A DNA stretch of 64,000 nt from Oxynema aestuarii AP17. Its GTDB lineage: Bacteria; Cyanobacteriota; Cyanobacteriia; Cyanobacteriales; Laspinemataceae. The stretch lies in contig NZ_CP051167.1 in assembly GCF_012295525.1 (NCBI RefSeq), positions 3,100,001 through 3,164,000 on the forward strand. Direction: 5' to 3'. Positions within the stretch are counted from its first letter, which is position 1, and each line of letters starts with the position of its first letter. The position numbers and the translations under genes were made by a program. Below the pieces are notes generated by a model. The model was given only the letters and a program-made list of their open reading frames with translations, had not been told where the DNA came from and searched no databases. This document shows positions 45,281 through 55,037 of the stretch, one piece after another.

Positions 45281-45757
45281 ATGCAAATTTCGATCGTCGG
45301 TTACGGTAATACTTTGCGCGGTGATGACGGCGTAGGACAAAAAATCGCACAAATTATCGAATCGTGGAACCTACCCGACGTGCGATCGCTGGCTCTCCAC
45401 CAATTAACCCCCGAACTCGCCGAAGAATTAGCCCGGGTAGACTTAGCTGTGTTTGTCGATGCCTATCCGGCACAAAACAACACGGAGCGTGTCAAGGTTG
45501 CGGAGATCGCCCCCGGGGGCGATCGGGTCAACTCCCCGAGTTTAGGGCATACCGGGGATCCGCGTTGGATCTTGGGACTGGCCCAAACCCTTTACGGATC
45601 CTGTCCCGAAGCCTGGTGGATTCTCGTTCCGGGATGGGATTTCAATTTTGGCGATCGCCTCTGTGAGAACTGCGATCGCGCCGCCACCGAAGCCATCCAC
45701 ATCATCGAAACCCTGCTCCGCGATCGGGAGGACAACTCATGCACGAAGTCAGTTTGA
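45281..45757 (+). CDS. hoxW: Hydrogenase maturation endopeptidase HoxW
   Basis: The protein has 158 residues from ATG 45281; a GTG at 45272 would add three residues. HoxW removes the C-terminal extension of HoxH once nickel is in place. Family features are GYGNTLRGDDGVGQ with acidic Asp15-Asp16, Asp60 in VFVDAY and His90 in SLGHTGDP, the residues that sense nickel in HybD-type proteases. It is 10 kb away from hoxH but overlaps hypA by 19 bp, so it is translated with the maturation genes. Confidence 0.94.
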   Translation: MQISIVGYGNTLRGDDGVGQKIAQIIESWNLPDVRSLALHQLTPELAEELARVDLAVFVDAYPAQNNTERVKVAEIAPGGDRVNSPSLGHTGDPRWILGLAQTLYGSCPEAWWILVPGWDFNFGDRLCENCDRAATEAIHIIETLLRDREDNSCTKSV

Positions 45758-46086
45758 TGGAACAAACCCTCCACATTGCCATCGAGAACGCCCGCCAACA
45801 CGGATCGAATAAAATCGATCGCCTCAAAATGCGTCTCGGTGAAATGTCGGGAGTCGTTCCCGAAGCCCTCCAATTCGCCTTCGACGCCCTCAAAGAAGGG
45901 ACGATCGCCGCCGAAGCCATTCTCGAAATCGAAACCGTTCCCGTTATTTGCTACTGTCACCGTTGTCAAACATCATTTCATCCCGCCCATCTCTTTTACG
46001 AATGTCCCGATTGTGGAGAACTCAGTCGCGACACGCAATCGGGACGAGAGATAGAGCTAACCTCATTGGAACTGTCGGAGCAATAA
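45739..46086 (+). CDS. hypA: Hydrogenase nickel incorporation protein HypA
   Basis: The 115-residue nickel chaperone opens MHEVSLMEQTL, where His2 with the N-terminus binds nickel. A zinc site is formed by two C-x2-C pairs in CYCHRCQTSF and YECPDCGE. With HypB it delivers nickel to the hydrogenase large subunit. Its start lies inside hoxW (19-bp overlap). hypB follows after 189 bp. The other maturation genes (hypC, D, E, F) are not in the window. Confidence 0.95.
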   Translation: MHEVSLMEQTLHIAIENARQHGSNKIDRLKMRLGEMSGVVPEALQFAFDALKEGTIAAEAILEIETVPVICYCHRCQTSFHPAHLFYECPDCGELSRDTQSGREIELTSLELSEQ

Positions 46087-46275
46087 TCAAAACCTAATGA
46101 AAATTTAACCCAATCTCGCGTCTAGACCTTTTAAGATCGAGGAAGCTAGGCGATCGCTGGTTTCTATGCAATCGGTTGCAATATTGCGGCGATAACGGCT
46201 CTCATCTTTCATTCAATTGACGACTCCATCGATCGCTTTTTAACGGCTTTCCATTTCCATTCAAGGGGATTAATT

Positions 46276-47160
46276 ATGTGTAACAACTGCGGATGCAATG
46301 TCGTGGGCGACGTCAAAATTCACGCCCACCCCCACGAACACGCCCACCCTCACGAACACGTTCACCCCCACGAACACGCCCACCCCCACGAACACGTTCA
46401 CCCCCACGAACACGCCCACCCCCACGAACACGCCCACCCCGATCGGCACTCCCACCCTCACCCTTCCTCCCCACAGGAAGGGCGAACTGTAGAAATCGCC
46501 AGATCGATCCTCGATCGCAACGATCGCCTCGCCCAGCGCAATCGGGAGCATTTCTCCGAAAAAGGTCTGCTCGTCCTCAACGTAATGTCCTCCCCCGGTT
46601 CCGGTAAAACCGCGTTCCTCCAACGCACGATCGCCGATCTCGCCGATCGCCTGTCCGTGGGGGCGATCGTCGGCGATCTCGAAACCGACAACGACGCCCG
46701 ACGCCTGAGACAAAACGGCGCGCCCGTCATTCAAATTACCACCGGGACCGTCTGTCACCTCGAAGCCAAAATGGTGTTTGACGCCGCCCGACAACTCGAT
46801 CTCGACGCCCTCGATCTCCTGGCGATCGAAAACGTCGGTAACCTCGTTTGTCCGACCGCCTACGACCTCGGCGAAGACCTGCGCGTCATTCTCTTATCGG
46901 TGACCGAAGGTGAGGACAAACCCCTCAAATACCCCTCGGCATTCAAAGCGGCCCACGTGGCGATCGTCAATAAAATTGACATTGCCGAAGCGGTAGGCTT
47001 CGATCGCGAAATCGCTTTAAACAATATTCGTAAAATTGCCCCCCAAGCCACCATTTTTGAAACCTCCGCCCGCACGGGAACAGGAATGGAGGCTTGGTAC
47101 GAATATCTGGACAAATTTTACCAGCAAAAAACTCAGGATCTCAAGCAGGTAACCGTGTAA
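46276..47160 (+). CDS. hypB: Hydrogenase nickel incorporation GTPase HypB with His-rich tail
   Basis: The 294-residue protein inserts nickel in a GTP-dependent way. The N-terminal CNNCGC motif (residues 2-7) is the high-affinity nickel site of some HypB proteins. Residues 17-63 are a histidine-rich store made of six exact [12 protein letters not shown] units and two degenerate ones. The G domain (about 95-285) has P-loop [27 protein letters not shown]-like [11 protein letters not shown] with a metal-binding Cys-His pair, the [10 protein letters not shown] segment and NKID for guanine recognition. The repeat arm points to nickel storage as well as delivery. Confidence 0.96.
   Translation: MCNNCGCNVVGDVKIHAHPHEHAHPHEHVHPHEHAHPHEHVHPHEHAHPHEHAHPDRHSHPHPSSPQEGRTVEIARSILDRNDRLAQRNREHFSEKGLLVLNVMSSPGSGKTAFLQRTIADLADRLSVGAIVGDLETDNDARRLRQNGAPVIQITTGTVCHLEAKMVFDAARQLDLDALDLLAIENVGNLVCPTAYDLGEDLRVILLSVTEGEDKPLKYPSAFKAAHVAIVNKIDIAEAVGFDREIALNNIRKIAPQATIFETSARTGTGMEAWYEYLDKFYQQKTQDLKQVTV
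46324..46464 (+). repeat. 18-bp tandem repeat coding the HypB histidine arm
   Basis: Six in-frame 18-bp units encode (A/V)HPHEH, from 46324 to 46431, followed by degenerate AHPDRH and SHPHP. Units are nearly identical at DNA level (GCCCACCCCCACGAACAC type), so copy number may vary by slippage between strains. Confidence 0.9.
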
Positions 47161-47505
47161 AAGATAAACGATCGCCTTTGGTAAACTTATCCCGTCAATT
47201 TCCAACTCACTCTTCTCTTTGTAGGGTAGCCATACCTCTGAGGGAAATCAAAACCAAACGAGATCTAAAGCTTCGATCCGAGTCAAGAGAAAACTATTAT
47301 TTTCAATCTCGACAACGCGATCGATGGGCAGCAGAATGACAATTTTAAAGGCCAAAAAATAAGCCAAATTCCCCCTTTTCGAGCCGAACGTCCCTCTAGT
47401 TGTTCTACTAGGGTACTCCGAGGAAGGGGGAACGCGATCGCGCTCTTTGCCCGAGCGACAATCCGAGGCTCAGCTCAATGGTTTTATACCGAGGAAGAAG
47501 CAATT
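47161..47505. promoter_or_regulatory. Gap between hypB and the acyl-CoA synthetase gene
   Basis: No gene is visible in these 345 bp. CTAGT and ACTAG with flanking CCCT/GGGT form a short stem at about 47392-47415, which could end the hypB transcript or lie in the next leader. GAGGAAG 11 bases before ATG 47506 is a good ribosome-binding site. Confidence 0.4.
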
Positions 47506-50247
47506 ATGATTAAGACGCTACAATTTACGACCGATCCGGCCTATGACATTTTAAGGTCGGAACGAGAATCGCTCAGGACGATCTTTGCCCCGCAAAGCGT
47601 CGCCTTAATCGGCGCGACCGAAAAAGAAGGAAGCGTCGGTCGGATCCTCTTGTGGAACCTAATCCGTCATCCGTTTGGGGGTATCATTTACCCAATCAAC
47701 CCCAAACGTCACAGCGTGCTGGGCATTCCAGCCCATCCCAACATCGCCGCCGTTCCCGAAACCGTCGATCTGGCGATCGTCGCCACTCCGGCGCGCACGG
47801 TTCCCGGCATCATCAAAGAATGTGTGGACGCGGGGGTTAAAAGTGCGATTATTGTTTCTGCCGGATTTAAAGAAATCGGCAAAGAAGGGGTCGAACTCGA
47901 ACGGCAAATTATGGCAACGGCCCAAGGCAAAATGCGGATTATCGGGCCGAACTGCCTCGGCGTGATGAGTCCGAATAGCGGCCTCAATGCCACCTTTGCC
48001 AGTACGATGGCGCGAGCGGGAAACGTCGGCTTTATCAGTCAAAGCGGCGCCTTTTGTACCGCCGTCCTCGACTGGAGTTTCTCGGAAAACGTCGGTTTTA
48101 GCGCCTTCGTTTCCGTCGGCTCCATGATCGATGTCGATTGGGGCGACCTAATTTATTATCTCGGCGACGACCCGCGCACGGAAAGTATCGTCATCTATAT
48201 GGAATCGGTGGGCAACGCGCGATCGTTCCTGTCGGCAGCCCGCGAAGTCGCCCTCACCAAACCGATCGTCGTCATTAAAGCGGGAGAAAGTGAAGAAGCC
48301 GCCCAAGCCTGCGCCTCTCACACGGGATCGCTCACCGGGAGCGATGAAGTGCTAGACGCGGCATTTCGGCGTTGCGGGGTCTTGCGGGTCAAGCATATTT
48401 CCGAACTGTTCGACATGGCGGAAATGTTGGCGAAACAGCCCCGACTCCCCAAAGAACCGCACTTGTGCATTATTACCAACGCCGGAGGGCCGGGAGTCTT
48501 AGCCACGGATGCCTTAATCGCGACCGGAGGGGAACTGGCGCATCTGTCCCAGGAAACCACGGACAAACTCAACGCCTTTCTGCCGAAGCACTGGAGTCAC
48601 GGCAACCCCATCGATATTTTGGGAGATGCCAATCCCGAACGCTACAGTAAAACCTTGCAACTGGCGATCGACGATCCCAATAGCGAGGGCTTGTTGGTGA
48701 TTTTAACCCCGCAAGCGATGAGCAATCCGACGCAAACCGCAGAAGAGTTAAAACATTACGGCAATAACACCAACAAAACCGTGTTAGCCAGTTGGATGGG
48801 AGGTCCCGAAATTGCCACTGGGGAAGCGATCCTCAACCGCGCCAATATCCCTACCTACCGTTATCCCGACGCGGCAGCACGGGTGTTTAACTTAATGTGG
48901 CGCTACAGTTACAACTTGCGCGGTATCTACGAAACGCCGACATTAGCCTTTGATTGGGAAGATGGCAAACCCGATCGCGAGGTGGCGCGCAACATTATTA
49001 ATAGTGTTCGCGAATCGGGACGGACGATGCTCTCGGAAATGGAATCGAAGCAAATTCTCGCCGCTTACGGTATTCCCATCGTTCAGACCTGCATCGCCGA
49101 AAGTGAAGACCACGCCGTTTCCTGTGCCGATTCGATCGGCTATCCCGTCGTCGTCAAGCTCCTCTCGAAAACGATTACCCACAAAACCGATGTCGGCGGG
49201 GTTCAGTTGAATCTCACCGATGCGGAAGCGGTTCGCTGGGCTTACCGTCACATTTTAGAGTCGGTTCGCGAAAAAGTAGGCGAGGAACATTTTCTCGGGG
49301 TCACGGTTCAACCGATGATCGACCTCAATGGAGGTTACGAGTTAATTATTGGCAGTAGCATCGACCCTCAGTTCGGCCCGACGATTTTGTTTGGATCGGG
49401 GGGACAGTTGGTGGAGGTGTTTAAAGATCGCTCGATCGCCTTACCGCCGCTCAATTCCACCCTCAGCCGTCGGTTGATGGAACAAACTCTGATTTACAAA
49501 GCCCTCAAAGGGGTGCGAGGACGCAAAGCGGTCGATCTCGAAGCCCTAGAGCAGATCTTGGTGCGTTTCAGCCTGTTGGCGATCGAACAACCCTGGATTA
49601 AGGAAATGGATATCAATCCCTTACTCGCTTCGAGCGATCGCCTCCTGGCGTTAGACGCCCGCGTAGTCCTCCATCCTCCGGAAACTCCCGAGGATCGACT
49701 GCCGAAAACGGCGATCCGTCCTTATCCGCAGGAATACGTCAGTTCTTGGATGATGGGAGGGTCTACTAACATTACCGTACGCCCGATTCGTCCGGAAGAC
49801 GAACCTGCGGTGGTTCAGTTTCATAAAACCTTGTCGGAACAAAGCGTGTACCTGCGCTATTTCAGCATTATGAAACTGAGTCGGCGCATCGCTCACGAAC
49901 GGCTCACGCGCATCTGTTTTATCGATTACGATCGCGAAATCGCCCTGGTCGCCGACTACAAAAACCCGGAAACCCAAAAACGCGAAATCATCGCCCTCGC
50001 CCGGTTGACGAAACTGCACGGGCTTCCCGAAGCGGAATTTGCCATGCTCGTCAGCGATCCTTACCAGCGCCGGGGACTCGGAACCGAACTGCTCCAACGT
50101 TTGATTCAATGGGGTCGCGAGGAAAAATTACAGCGGATCAACGCCGAAATTCTCTCGGAAAACCGAGCCATGCAACGGGTTTGTGAAAAAGTTGGCTTCA
50201 AGCTCAAACGCGCTCCGGATCTGGTTAAAGCCTATATCGAATTGTAA
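47506..50247 (+). CDS. Acyl/acetyl-CoA synthetase (ADP-forming) fused to GNAT acetyltransferase
   Basis: The 913-residue protein has a CoA-binding domain (about 25-150, [15 protein letters not shown]), succinyl-CoA-ligase-like domains (about 155-480, [19 protein letters not shown]), an ATP-grasp domain (about 510-735, [22 protein letters not shown]), then a GNAT domain (about 750-905, [19 protein letters not shown]). His272 in [15 protein letters not shown] matches the phosphohistidine of ADP-forming acetyl-CoA synthetases; in the related lysine acetyltransferase Pat that histidine is, as I recall, lost. The enzyme could therefore make ATP from acetyl-CoA in fermentation, be regulatory, or both. 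Placement after hydrogenase maturation genes favours a role in fermentation (inference). Confidence 0.87.
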   Translation: MIKTLQFTTDPAYDILRSERESLRTIFAPQSVALIGATEKEGSVGRILLWNLIRHPFGGIIYPINPKRHSVLGIPAHPNIAAVPETVDLAIVATPARTVPGIIKECVDAGVKSAIIVSAGFKEIGKEGVELERQIMATAQGKMRIIGPNCLGVMSPNSGLNATFASTMARAGNVGFISQSGAFCTAVLDWSFSENVGFSAFVSVGSMIDVDWGDLIYYLGDDPRTESIVIYMESVGNARSFLSAAREVALTKPIVVIKAGESEEAAQACASHTGSLTGSDEVLDAAFRRCGVLRVKHISELFDMAEMLAKQPRLPKEPHLCIITNAGGPGVLATDALIATGGELAHLSQETTDKLNAFLPKHWSHGNPIDILGDANPERYSKTLQLAIDDPNSEGLLVILTPQAMSNPTQTAEELKHYGNNTNKTVLASWMGGPEIATGEAILNRANIPTYRYPDAAARVFNLMWRYSYNLRGIYETPTLAFDWEDGKPDREVARNIINSVRESGRTMLSEMESKQILAAYGIPIVQTCIAESEDHAVSCADSIGYPVVVKLLSKTITHKTDVGGVQLNLTDAEAVRWAYRHILESVREKVGEEHFLGVTVQPMIDLNGGYELIIGSSIDPQFGPTILFGSGGQLVEVFKDRSIALPPLNSTLSRRLMEQTLIYKALKGVRGRKAVDLEALEQILVRFSLLAIEQPWIKEMDINPLLASSDRLLALDARVVLHPPETPEDRLPKTAIRPYPQEYVSSWMMGGSTNITVRPIRPEDEPAVVQFHKTLSEQSVYLRYFSIMKLSRRIAHERLTRICFIDYDREIALVADYKNPETQKREIIALARLTKLHGLPEAEFAMLVSDPYQRRGLGTELLQRLIQWGREEKLQRINAEILSENRAMQRVCEKVGFKLKRAPDLVKAYIEL

Positions 50248-50324
50248 ATCTCGTGGGCGGGGTTTGGGGATGCTTCGATCTTTCCAAACCTGCTAGGAAA
50301 TTTCCTCTCTGTTGCTCAAAAATC

Positions 50325-51137
50325 TCAGCGATCGACTTGGTGAGGTGGTGATTGTAACTGGATTGTTTCCCGACCCGAACGCTCTAGTTTGAGGCGATCG
50401 AGCAGTTGTAATAACTCCCGATTCAGTTGGGCATATCCGCGATCGTTGACGTGTAATTCGTCTTTACGATAGTCGGCAAACATCAACCCGCGATCGTCGG
50501 CAAACACTGTAAAGGTATCGAAAACAACTACGTTTTCCCCGGCTAATGTTTTAATGTAGTCGTTGACTTCGATCGTGGCTTTCTCGATCTCGTCGGACCA
50601 AAAGGGTTGGCGTTGCAGGGGGACTGGACCGACGGGGAAAATGGTCGTCACGATCGCCACGGCTCCTAACTCCCGGGAGGCTTCTACCAATGCTGTAAGA
50701 TGCTCGCGCAAATTGGTAACGATCGACTCGCGGCGCTCGGGAAATAAGGCGATCGTTTTGAGGTCGTTAATTCCGACTTGAATAATGACGATCTCCGGTT
50801 CGAGCGATCGCACGTGTTTCTCGAATCTTCCCAGGGTTTGAATCGAGGTTTGCGAGCCAATGCCACGATTGATAAATTGGTAGCGATTGTTGTCGGGAAC
50901 TACCCAATCGGCGGCGCGAGAATCTCCGAAAAGGACGACTCGAAGTTTTTCGGAATTTTCAGTTGTTTGGCGATCGTCTCGATATCGATCGATCCCATAA
51001 GGATCTAATCGGGTTTGATTGAGTTCTAAATAATATTTGCTGGCTCGATTGTAAAGGAGAATGTTGAGACCGATCGATGCGGCTAACAGGAGAGAGAGAA
51101 GGGCGATCGCACCGAGCCAAAATTTATTCAATGACAT
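50325..51137 (-). CDS. SGNH/GDSL-family hydrolase, membrane-anchored
   Basis: The protein has 270 residues from ATG 51137; a longer frame upstream lacks homology-like sequence. An N-terminal hydrophobic anchor (about 8-30) is followed by the SGNH hydrolase domain. Block I is VLFGDSRAADW with the catalytic serine, block III includes VQVGINDL (GxND), and block V is DELHVNDRGY (DxxH). Such enzymes deacetylate or hydrolyse esters on polysaccharides or lipids. It lies 202 bp downstream of a beta-helix protein on the same strand, so both may act on the same envelope polysaccharide (inference). Confidence 0.85.
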   Translation of the reverse strand: MSLNKFWLGAIALLSLLLAASIGLNILLYNRASKYYLELNQTRLDPYGIDRYRDDRQTTENSEKLRVVLFGDSRAADWVVPDNNRYQFINRGIGSQTSIQTLGRFEKHVRSLEPEIVIIQVGINDLKTIALFPERRESIVTNLREHLTALVEASRELGAVAIVTTIFPVGPVPLQRQPFWSDEIEKATIEVNDYIKTLAGENVVVFDTFTVFADDRGLMFADYRKDELHVNDRGYAQLNRELLQLLDRLKLERSGRETIQLQSPPHQVDR

Positions 51138-51339
51138 GTGATTCTCTACCTTATTCCCAACTATCAAAAATAGTCGATTCGGGAGAGATTTACCCCATCC
51201 GATCCCCTCGTGACCTGTCATTGGCGTTTGAGTGGGGTATCGACCAATCCCTTTATAACCAACGCGATCGCGAACGGCAATAGATTCGCGGTGATTCAGG
51301 ATCGCCCCATGCTTTTGAATTGCTCTGGAGATAAAGGCT

Positions 51340-53037
51340 TCAATCTCGGCAAGGTTTAACGGTAAAGCCGGAATTATCCCTAATTTCGACATGACAGGAG
51401 GCTTCGATTTCGGCGCGATCGCCCCCGCGATTGTTGGCGATCGTATTATTACTGCCTCCCGCACTGGCTTGCACGAAAATATTGCCGTTGATACGATTAT
51501 TTTCAACGCGCACGTCGTGCATTTGGTGCGGGGCATTATTCGTATCTGCGTTAATGTAAATTAACGCGGTGTTGGTGACATTAGAAAGTAATTCATTTTC
51601 AGAAACAACAACATTTTTAATATCGGGGACTTTATAAAATCCGATATAAGAATTTCCCCGATTATTGGTAATTTTTGCGCCGTTTACTTGGCTGCCGCCA
51701 CAGCATTCTTGAATAAGGATTCCTTCGCCATCTACACTCAAATAGTCGGAATCCATAATCCGATGTCGGTACACTTGGTAATCGTTTCCTTCTACGGTTA
51801 CGTCCCATCCAGACCAATCGATGGCCCGATTTTCTAAGGTGACCGCTCCCGTCGGTTGTTTGAGTCCGGTGGGATGAGTCCACCATTGTTTGTTTGGGCG
51901 ATCGCGAATAATATTATTGCTAATTTTTAATCCTTTTCCCGAGGCGTGAATGGCGACGCGCATGGTGTGGTAAACCCAGTTATCGCGAATTTCAATGCCT
52001 TCGCGAAACAGTCCCGGTTCGCTGTCGGGATCGGCATTGAGTTGGAAGCCGCCGGGTTTGGAGCGATTGACGGCAATTCCATAATGATTGGCGTAGTCGA
52101 AGGGAACGCGATCGCCTTCGGAATAGGTAATAATTTCGTCGCCTTTGACAGATTTGAGAGTGTAGCCCGGTTGTTCGTAAGTATCGGTAATGGCATCGTT
52201 GAGCCGATTGTTCGCGATTAAAACATTTTCAAAGGCGTTAATTTTAATATTGGTGGCAAAGCGATCGCTGTAGCGCATCCAGGGGGCTTGAAAGGATAAA
52301 TCCGGGACGTTGGGATCCGGACGCGCGACGTTATTGCTGCGAATACCAAAAATGACGATATTTTTATTTTGAGCGCGACTGACATCGGTTCCGAGCAAAA
52401 TGGCGGCTCGATTGATATCTAAATTGACTAAACCGAGATTGGAATCGCGATCGCCGTTTTCGGTCGTAATTGTTTTAAAAGCGGTTTCGTTAGGGGTTCC
52501 GTTCCCGGAAAGTTGCGGTTTGTATTCGGGAAAAACTAATTTTGATGGTGGCGCGTAGCGATCGGATCCGGCGTCGGTTGTCCCTGGGGTGGCCCCGCGC
52601 AAAACGACCCCATCTTTCAACTCTAAATTGTCAGAAAACTCGTAAATTCCCGGGGGAAAATAGACGACGCCGCCCCCCCGACGGGCGGCGGTATCCCGGG
52701 CTGCATTGAAGCGGGCGATCGCACTATTGCCCTCGAAATCTTGCACGTTATAAACGCAGTTCCAGGGAATTTGTGCCGTCCAGGGATAGGCTCGTTCGCC
52801 GTAGGCGCCCGCGATCGGATTGTCCGTCGGTCCGCCACTGGGGGTGGCGCAATCGGAGACGGAAACGACGGCGGTCGAAGATGACTGAACCGGGGACGGG
52901 CGATCGCTGGCGGGTTGAATCGCCAACGTGGTAAAAATATACACTGCCGCGATCGTGCTGAGGAAAAAACCGAATAACGATAGCACCTGTAACGGTTTTC
53001 TCCACTGCCGCAACCACGCTTTAAATCGGGCATTCAT
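51340..53037 (-). CDS. Right-handed beta-helix (pectate-lyase-like) exported protein
   Basis: The protein has 565 residues from ATG 53037. A basic N-terminus precedes one membrane segment (about 15-42, LQVLSLFGFFLSTIAAVYIFTTLAI), so it is anchored or exported. The body begins with the pectate-lyase-superfamily entry motif ARRGGGVVYFPPGIYEFSDNLELKDGVVLRG (about 115-145), the usual start of a beta-solenoid, followed by parallel repeats such as NNRLNDAITDTYEQPG, ISNNIIRDRP and VENNRINGNIFVQ. The enzymatic residues of pectate lyase were not recognised. It probably binds or cleaves a polysaccharide and pairs with the SGNH hydrolase just downstream. Confidence 0.8.
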   Translation of the reverse strand: MNARFKAWLRQWRKPLQVLSLFGFFLSTIAAVYIFTTLAIQPASDRPSPVQSSSTAVVSVSDCATPSGGPTDNPIAGAYGERAYPWTAQIPWNCVYNVQDFEGNSAIARFNAARDTAARRGGGVVYFPPGIYEFSDNLELKDGVVLRGATPGTTDAGSDRYAPPSKLVFPEYKPQLSGNGTPNETAFKTITTENGDRDSNLGLVNLDINRAAILLGTDVSRAQNKNIVIFGIRSNNVARPDPNVPDLSFQAPWMRYSDRFATNIKINAFENVLIANNRLNDAITDTYEQPGYTLKSVKGDEIITYSEGDRVPFDYANHYGIAVNRSKPGGFQLNADPDSEPGLFREGIEIRDNWVYHTMRVAIHASGKGLKISNNIIRDRPNKQWWTHPTGLKQPTGAVTLENRAIDWSGWDVTVEGNDYQVYRHRIMDSDYLSVDGEGILIQECCGGSQVNGAKITNNRGNSYIGFYKVPDIKNVVVSENELLSNVTNTALIYINADTNNAPHQMHDVRVENNRINGNIFVQASAGGSNNTIANNRGGDRAEIEASCHVEIRDNSGFTVKPCRD

Positions 53038-53168
53038 GGTAGATGAGGGAAAGACTCGACCTCTATTGTACGATCGCCGATCCGAGCGCCTACCGAACCC
53101 CTCCGGCAACCCAAACCCTCCCTAACTCTTGAAACTTCCAAAAATCCCAAAAATCCCAAAAATACTGA

Positions 53169-53198
53169 TGTAGAGACGCACCACGGCACGCCTCTACA
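53169..53198. repeat. TGTAGAG/CTCTACA inverted repeat
   Basis: Seven-base arms TGTAGAG (53169-53175) and CTCTACA (53192-53198) enclose a 16-base loop. It is a typical dispersed hairpin of cyanobacterial intergenic DNA, here between the PadR gene and the beta-helix gene, beside AAAAATCCC direct repeats (53140-53160). It may terminate padR. Confidence 0.6.
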
Positions 53199-53261
53199 CG
53201 ATCCTCCACATCCAAGTAGATGGGGTGTTATCGAGGGAGAATACAAGGGATCGGCGCCCCC

Positions 53262-53660
53262 TCAACCCATTCCGTGATTGGTTCGCAATGTGGTGGCTTT
53301 CGTATTCGAGGAAAGGGGGTGTTGACCGTTGACATACTGCTGCCACAATTTGGCTAAATCTCTAGCTTTGGCTTGCCAATCTGGGTTGACTTGATACATT
53401 CGCCTCGGTCTTCCCCGCCCTTCTACCTTTTTCCAGTATCCCCTGATGGTATTTTCCGTTTCGAGGAACTTGAGCGCGCTGTAGAGAACGGTATCGGAAA
53501 GCCGATAGTTGGAATAGTCGCGCTCCAACCGTTGAATCAGTTCGGTCCCGTAAGAATCTTCCTCTAATAAGACCCACAAGACATAACAAACGGTTAGTTC
53601 CTTGTTCAAGTAAATGGGTGGGGGATTTTGAAAAAACTGATAGATATCTTCAAATTTCAT
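53262..53660 (-). CDS. PadR-family transcriptional regulator
   Basis: The 132-residue protein has a winged-helix DNA-binding domain: CYVLWVLLEEDSYGTELIQRLERDY, then LSDTVLYSALKFLETENTIRGYWKKVEGRGRPRRMYQVN. This YG.EL and GRPRR.Y pattern is characteristic of PadR proteins. There is no long C-terminal effector domain, as in the short (subfamily 2) members. No neighbouring target is certain; the beta-helix and SGNH genes lie downstream on the same strand. It was probably acquired with or regulates local envelope genes, but that is a guess. Confidence 0.85.
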   Translation of the reverse strand: MKFEDIYQFFQNPPPIYLNKELTVCYVLWVLLEEDSYGTELIQRLERDYSNYRLSDTVLYSALKFLETENTIRGYWKKVEGRGRPRRMYQVNPDWQAKARDLAKLWQQYVNGQHPLSSNTKATTLRTNHGMG

Positions 53661-55037
53661 CTGATTTACCCGCTAAATACCCCATCAAATCCCGATCGCG
53701 ATCGGAGTGGTCGCGATCGTAACCGAATGATTTCGGTCGGTCGAAACTCCATCTTTGGGAATGGCTTTTTGGGAATTCGTCCTCAATTGAGTGCTAGAAT
53801 GACGCGAATTTTTTTCCATTTTGGCCTTGGCAAAATAAAAGGTGAACCGTGCTGAATCAAAAACTGAAGTGCTAGCAAAATCAAGATTGTTCCCCACCGA
53901 TTCGCGATCGTCAGGAGGAGGTTAGCCGTTTTCCCCGACGGTCACAGGAGCATGGCGATCGGGCCGAACGCGATCGCGTTCTGACCCTAGCTAAAACTCA
54001 AAAAAATACACGGGAGAATCGTCTCCATTGAGACGATGTTTAGATTTAATCGGCTTGGGGTCATCATTCGCCTGAAATTACTGCGATTCAGCTTTGCCGA
54101 TGCACCCTCCTCAACCGGGCTGACTGGCTAAAAAGAACCGATTCCAAGAGTCGGTGTCAGCCCACTGATAGAAGACCCTAATCTAAGTAGATCGCGGCGA
54201 TCGAGTCGTTCACTGAAGAGCGCTCGGACAGCCAATTCCAACTTCTAAGTCGCTTCAATGAAACCAAGAATCGATACTCAAGCATACCGTTTTAAGGTTT
54301 AAAAATACAATTGAGCTTTACCGGAATCCCCATCAAAACTCAACGCATTGGTTGACCCAGACATCGAACACAATTGAAAGGAGGGGCATTGCTGCCACAA
54401 ATAAGACCTTTTCGGCTGGCTAAAACCGCCGTTGCCAACGTTGGCAACTCGGTTGGTTTGGCACAATCGTTCACGTGGATTCCTCTCAATTGATGATGGG
54501 AGCTTCATTACTCACACCCATACTGTCCATAAAAAACAGTGGCTGTGTAGCAGGTGGATTCTCCCGACGGCGACGCCAGGACAAAAGCACGAAGCTTTTG
54601 CCGAGAAACGATACCCGATCCTCTTGTCCGATCCCTGAGATGGCAATCAGAACGAAGAATGACAAGAGAACGCGAGGCACACCCCGAGATGGTCAGCTCC
54701 TTACCCCTAGTACCAGAAGTGCAAGGCAATATCAGGATAGAAGCCATTCTCGGGCGTCTCTAACCCGATCGCAATGCAACGGGCGATCGCCGCGAAACTC
54801 CCCGTGTCAACCGAATGAATCCCGAGTAGATGCTTCTCGGGAAAGCGACGGTACAATAGGCTGAAATGTTCTCAATTGTCCGAGGTTTGAGACGGGCGAT
54901 CGCCTCCACCTCGTAACGAATACTTGTCGATCGCGTGGCGATCGCGACCTCCCCTTCGAGGCGATCGAGGACGGTTATCGTTTAGCATAGAAACAGTGCG
55001 ATCTGCCGCACCCCTTGCCCTTAAGTCCACCGAGCAT
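53661..55037. other. Unassigned 1.4-kb region with a structured element
   Basis: No convincing gene. The first part may hold the padR promoter. The middle (about 54000-54750) is unusually poor in HIP1 octamers and contains the nested stem at 54117-54163. A CCCGAG/CTCGGG hairpin with a 9-base loop lies at 54821-54841, then TACAAT at 54852-54857, a possible -10 for the DUF3611 gene. Decayed mobile DNA or a non-coding RNA gene would fit. Confidence 0.4.
54117..54163. other. Nested stem-loop, candidate non-coding RNA element
   Basis: Outer arms GGGCTGAC (54117-54124) and GTCAGCCC (54156-54163) are perfect. Inner arms ACCGA (54137-54141) and TCGGT (54151-54155) stack directly on the 3' arm, leaving a 12-base bulge on the 5' side and a 9-base apical loop. 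No coding frame explains it. Confidence 0.45.

Noticed and set aside
46324-46464. CRISPR-like tandem repeats
   Set aside because: The repeats are in frame inside hypB and have no spacers.
54475-54864. Possible 129-residue protein
   Set aside because: Ser/Arg-rich low-quality sequence without ribosome-binding site; more likely decayed or RNA-coding DNA.
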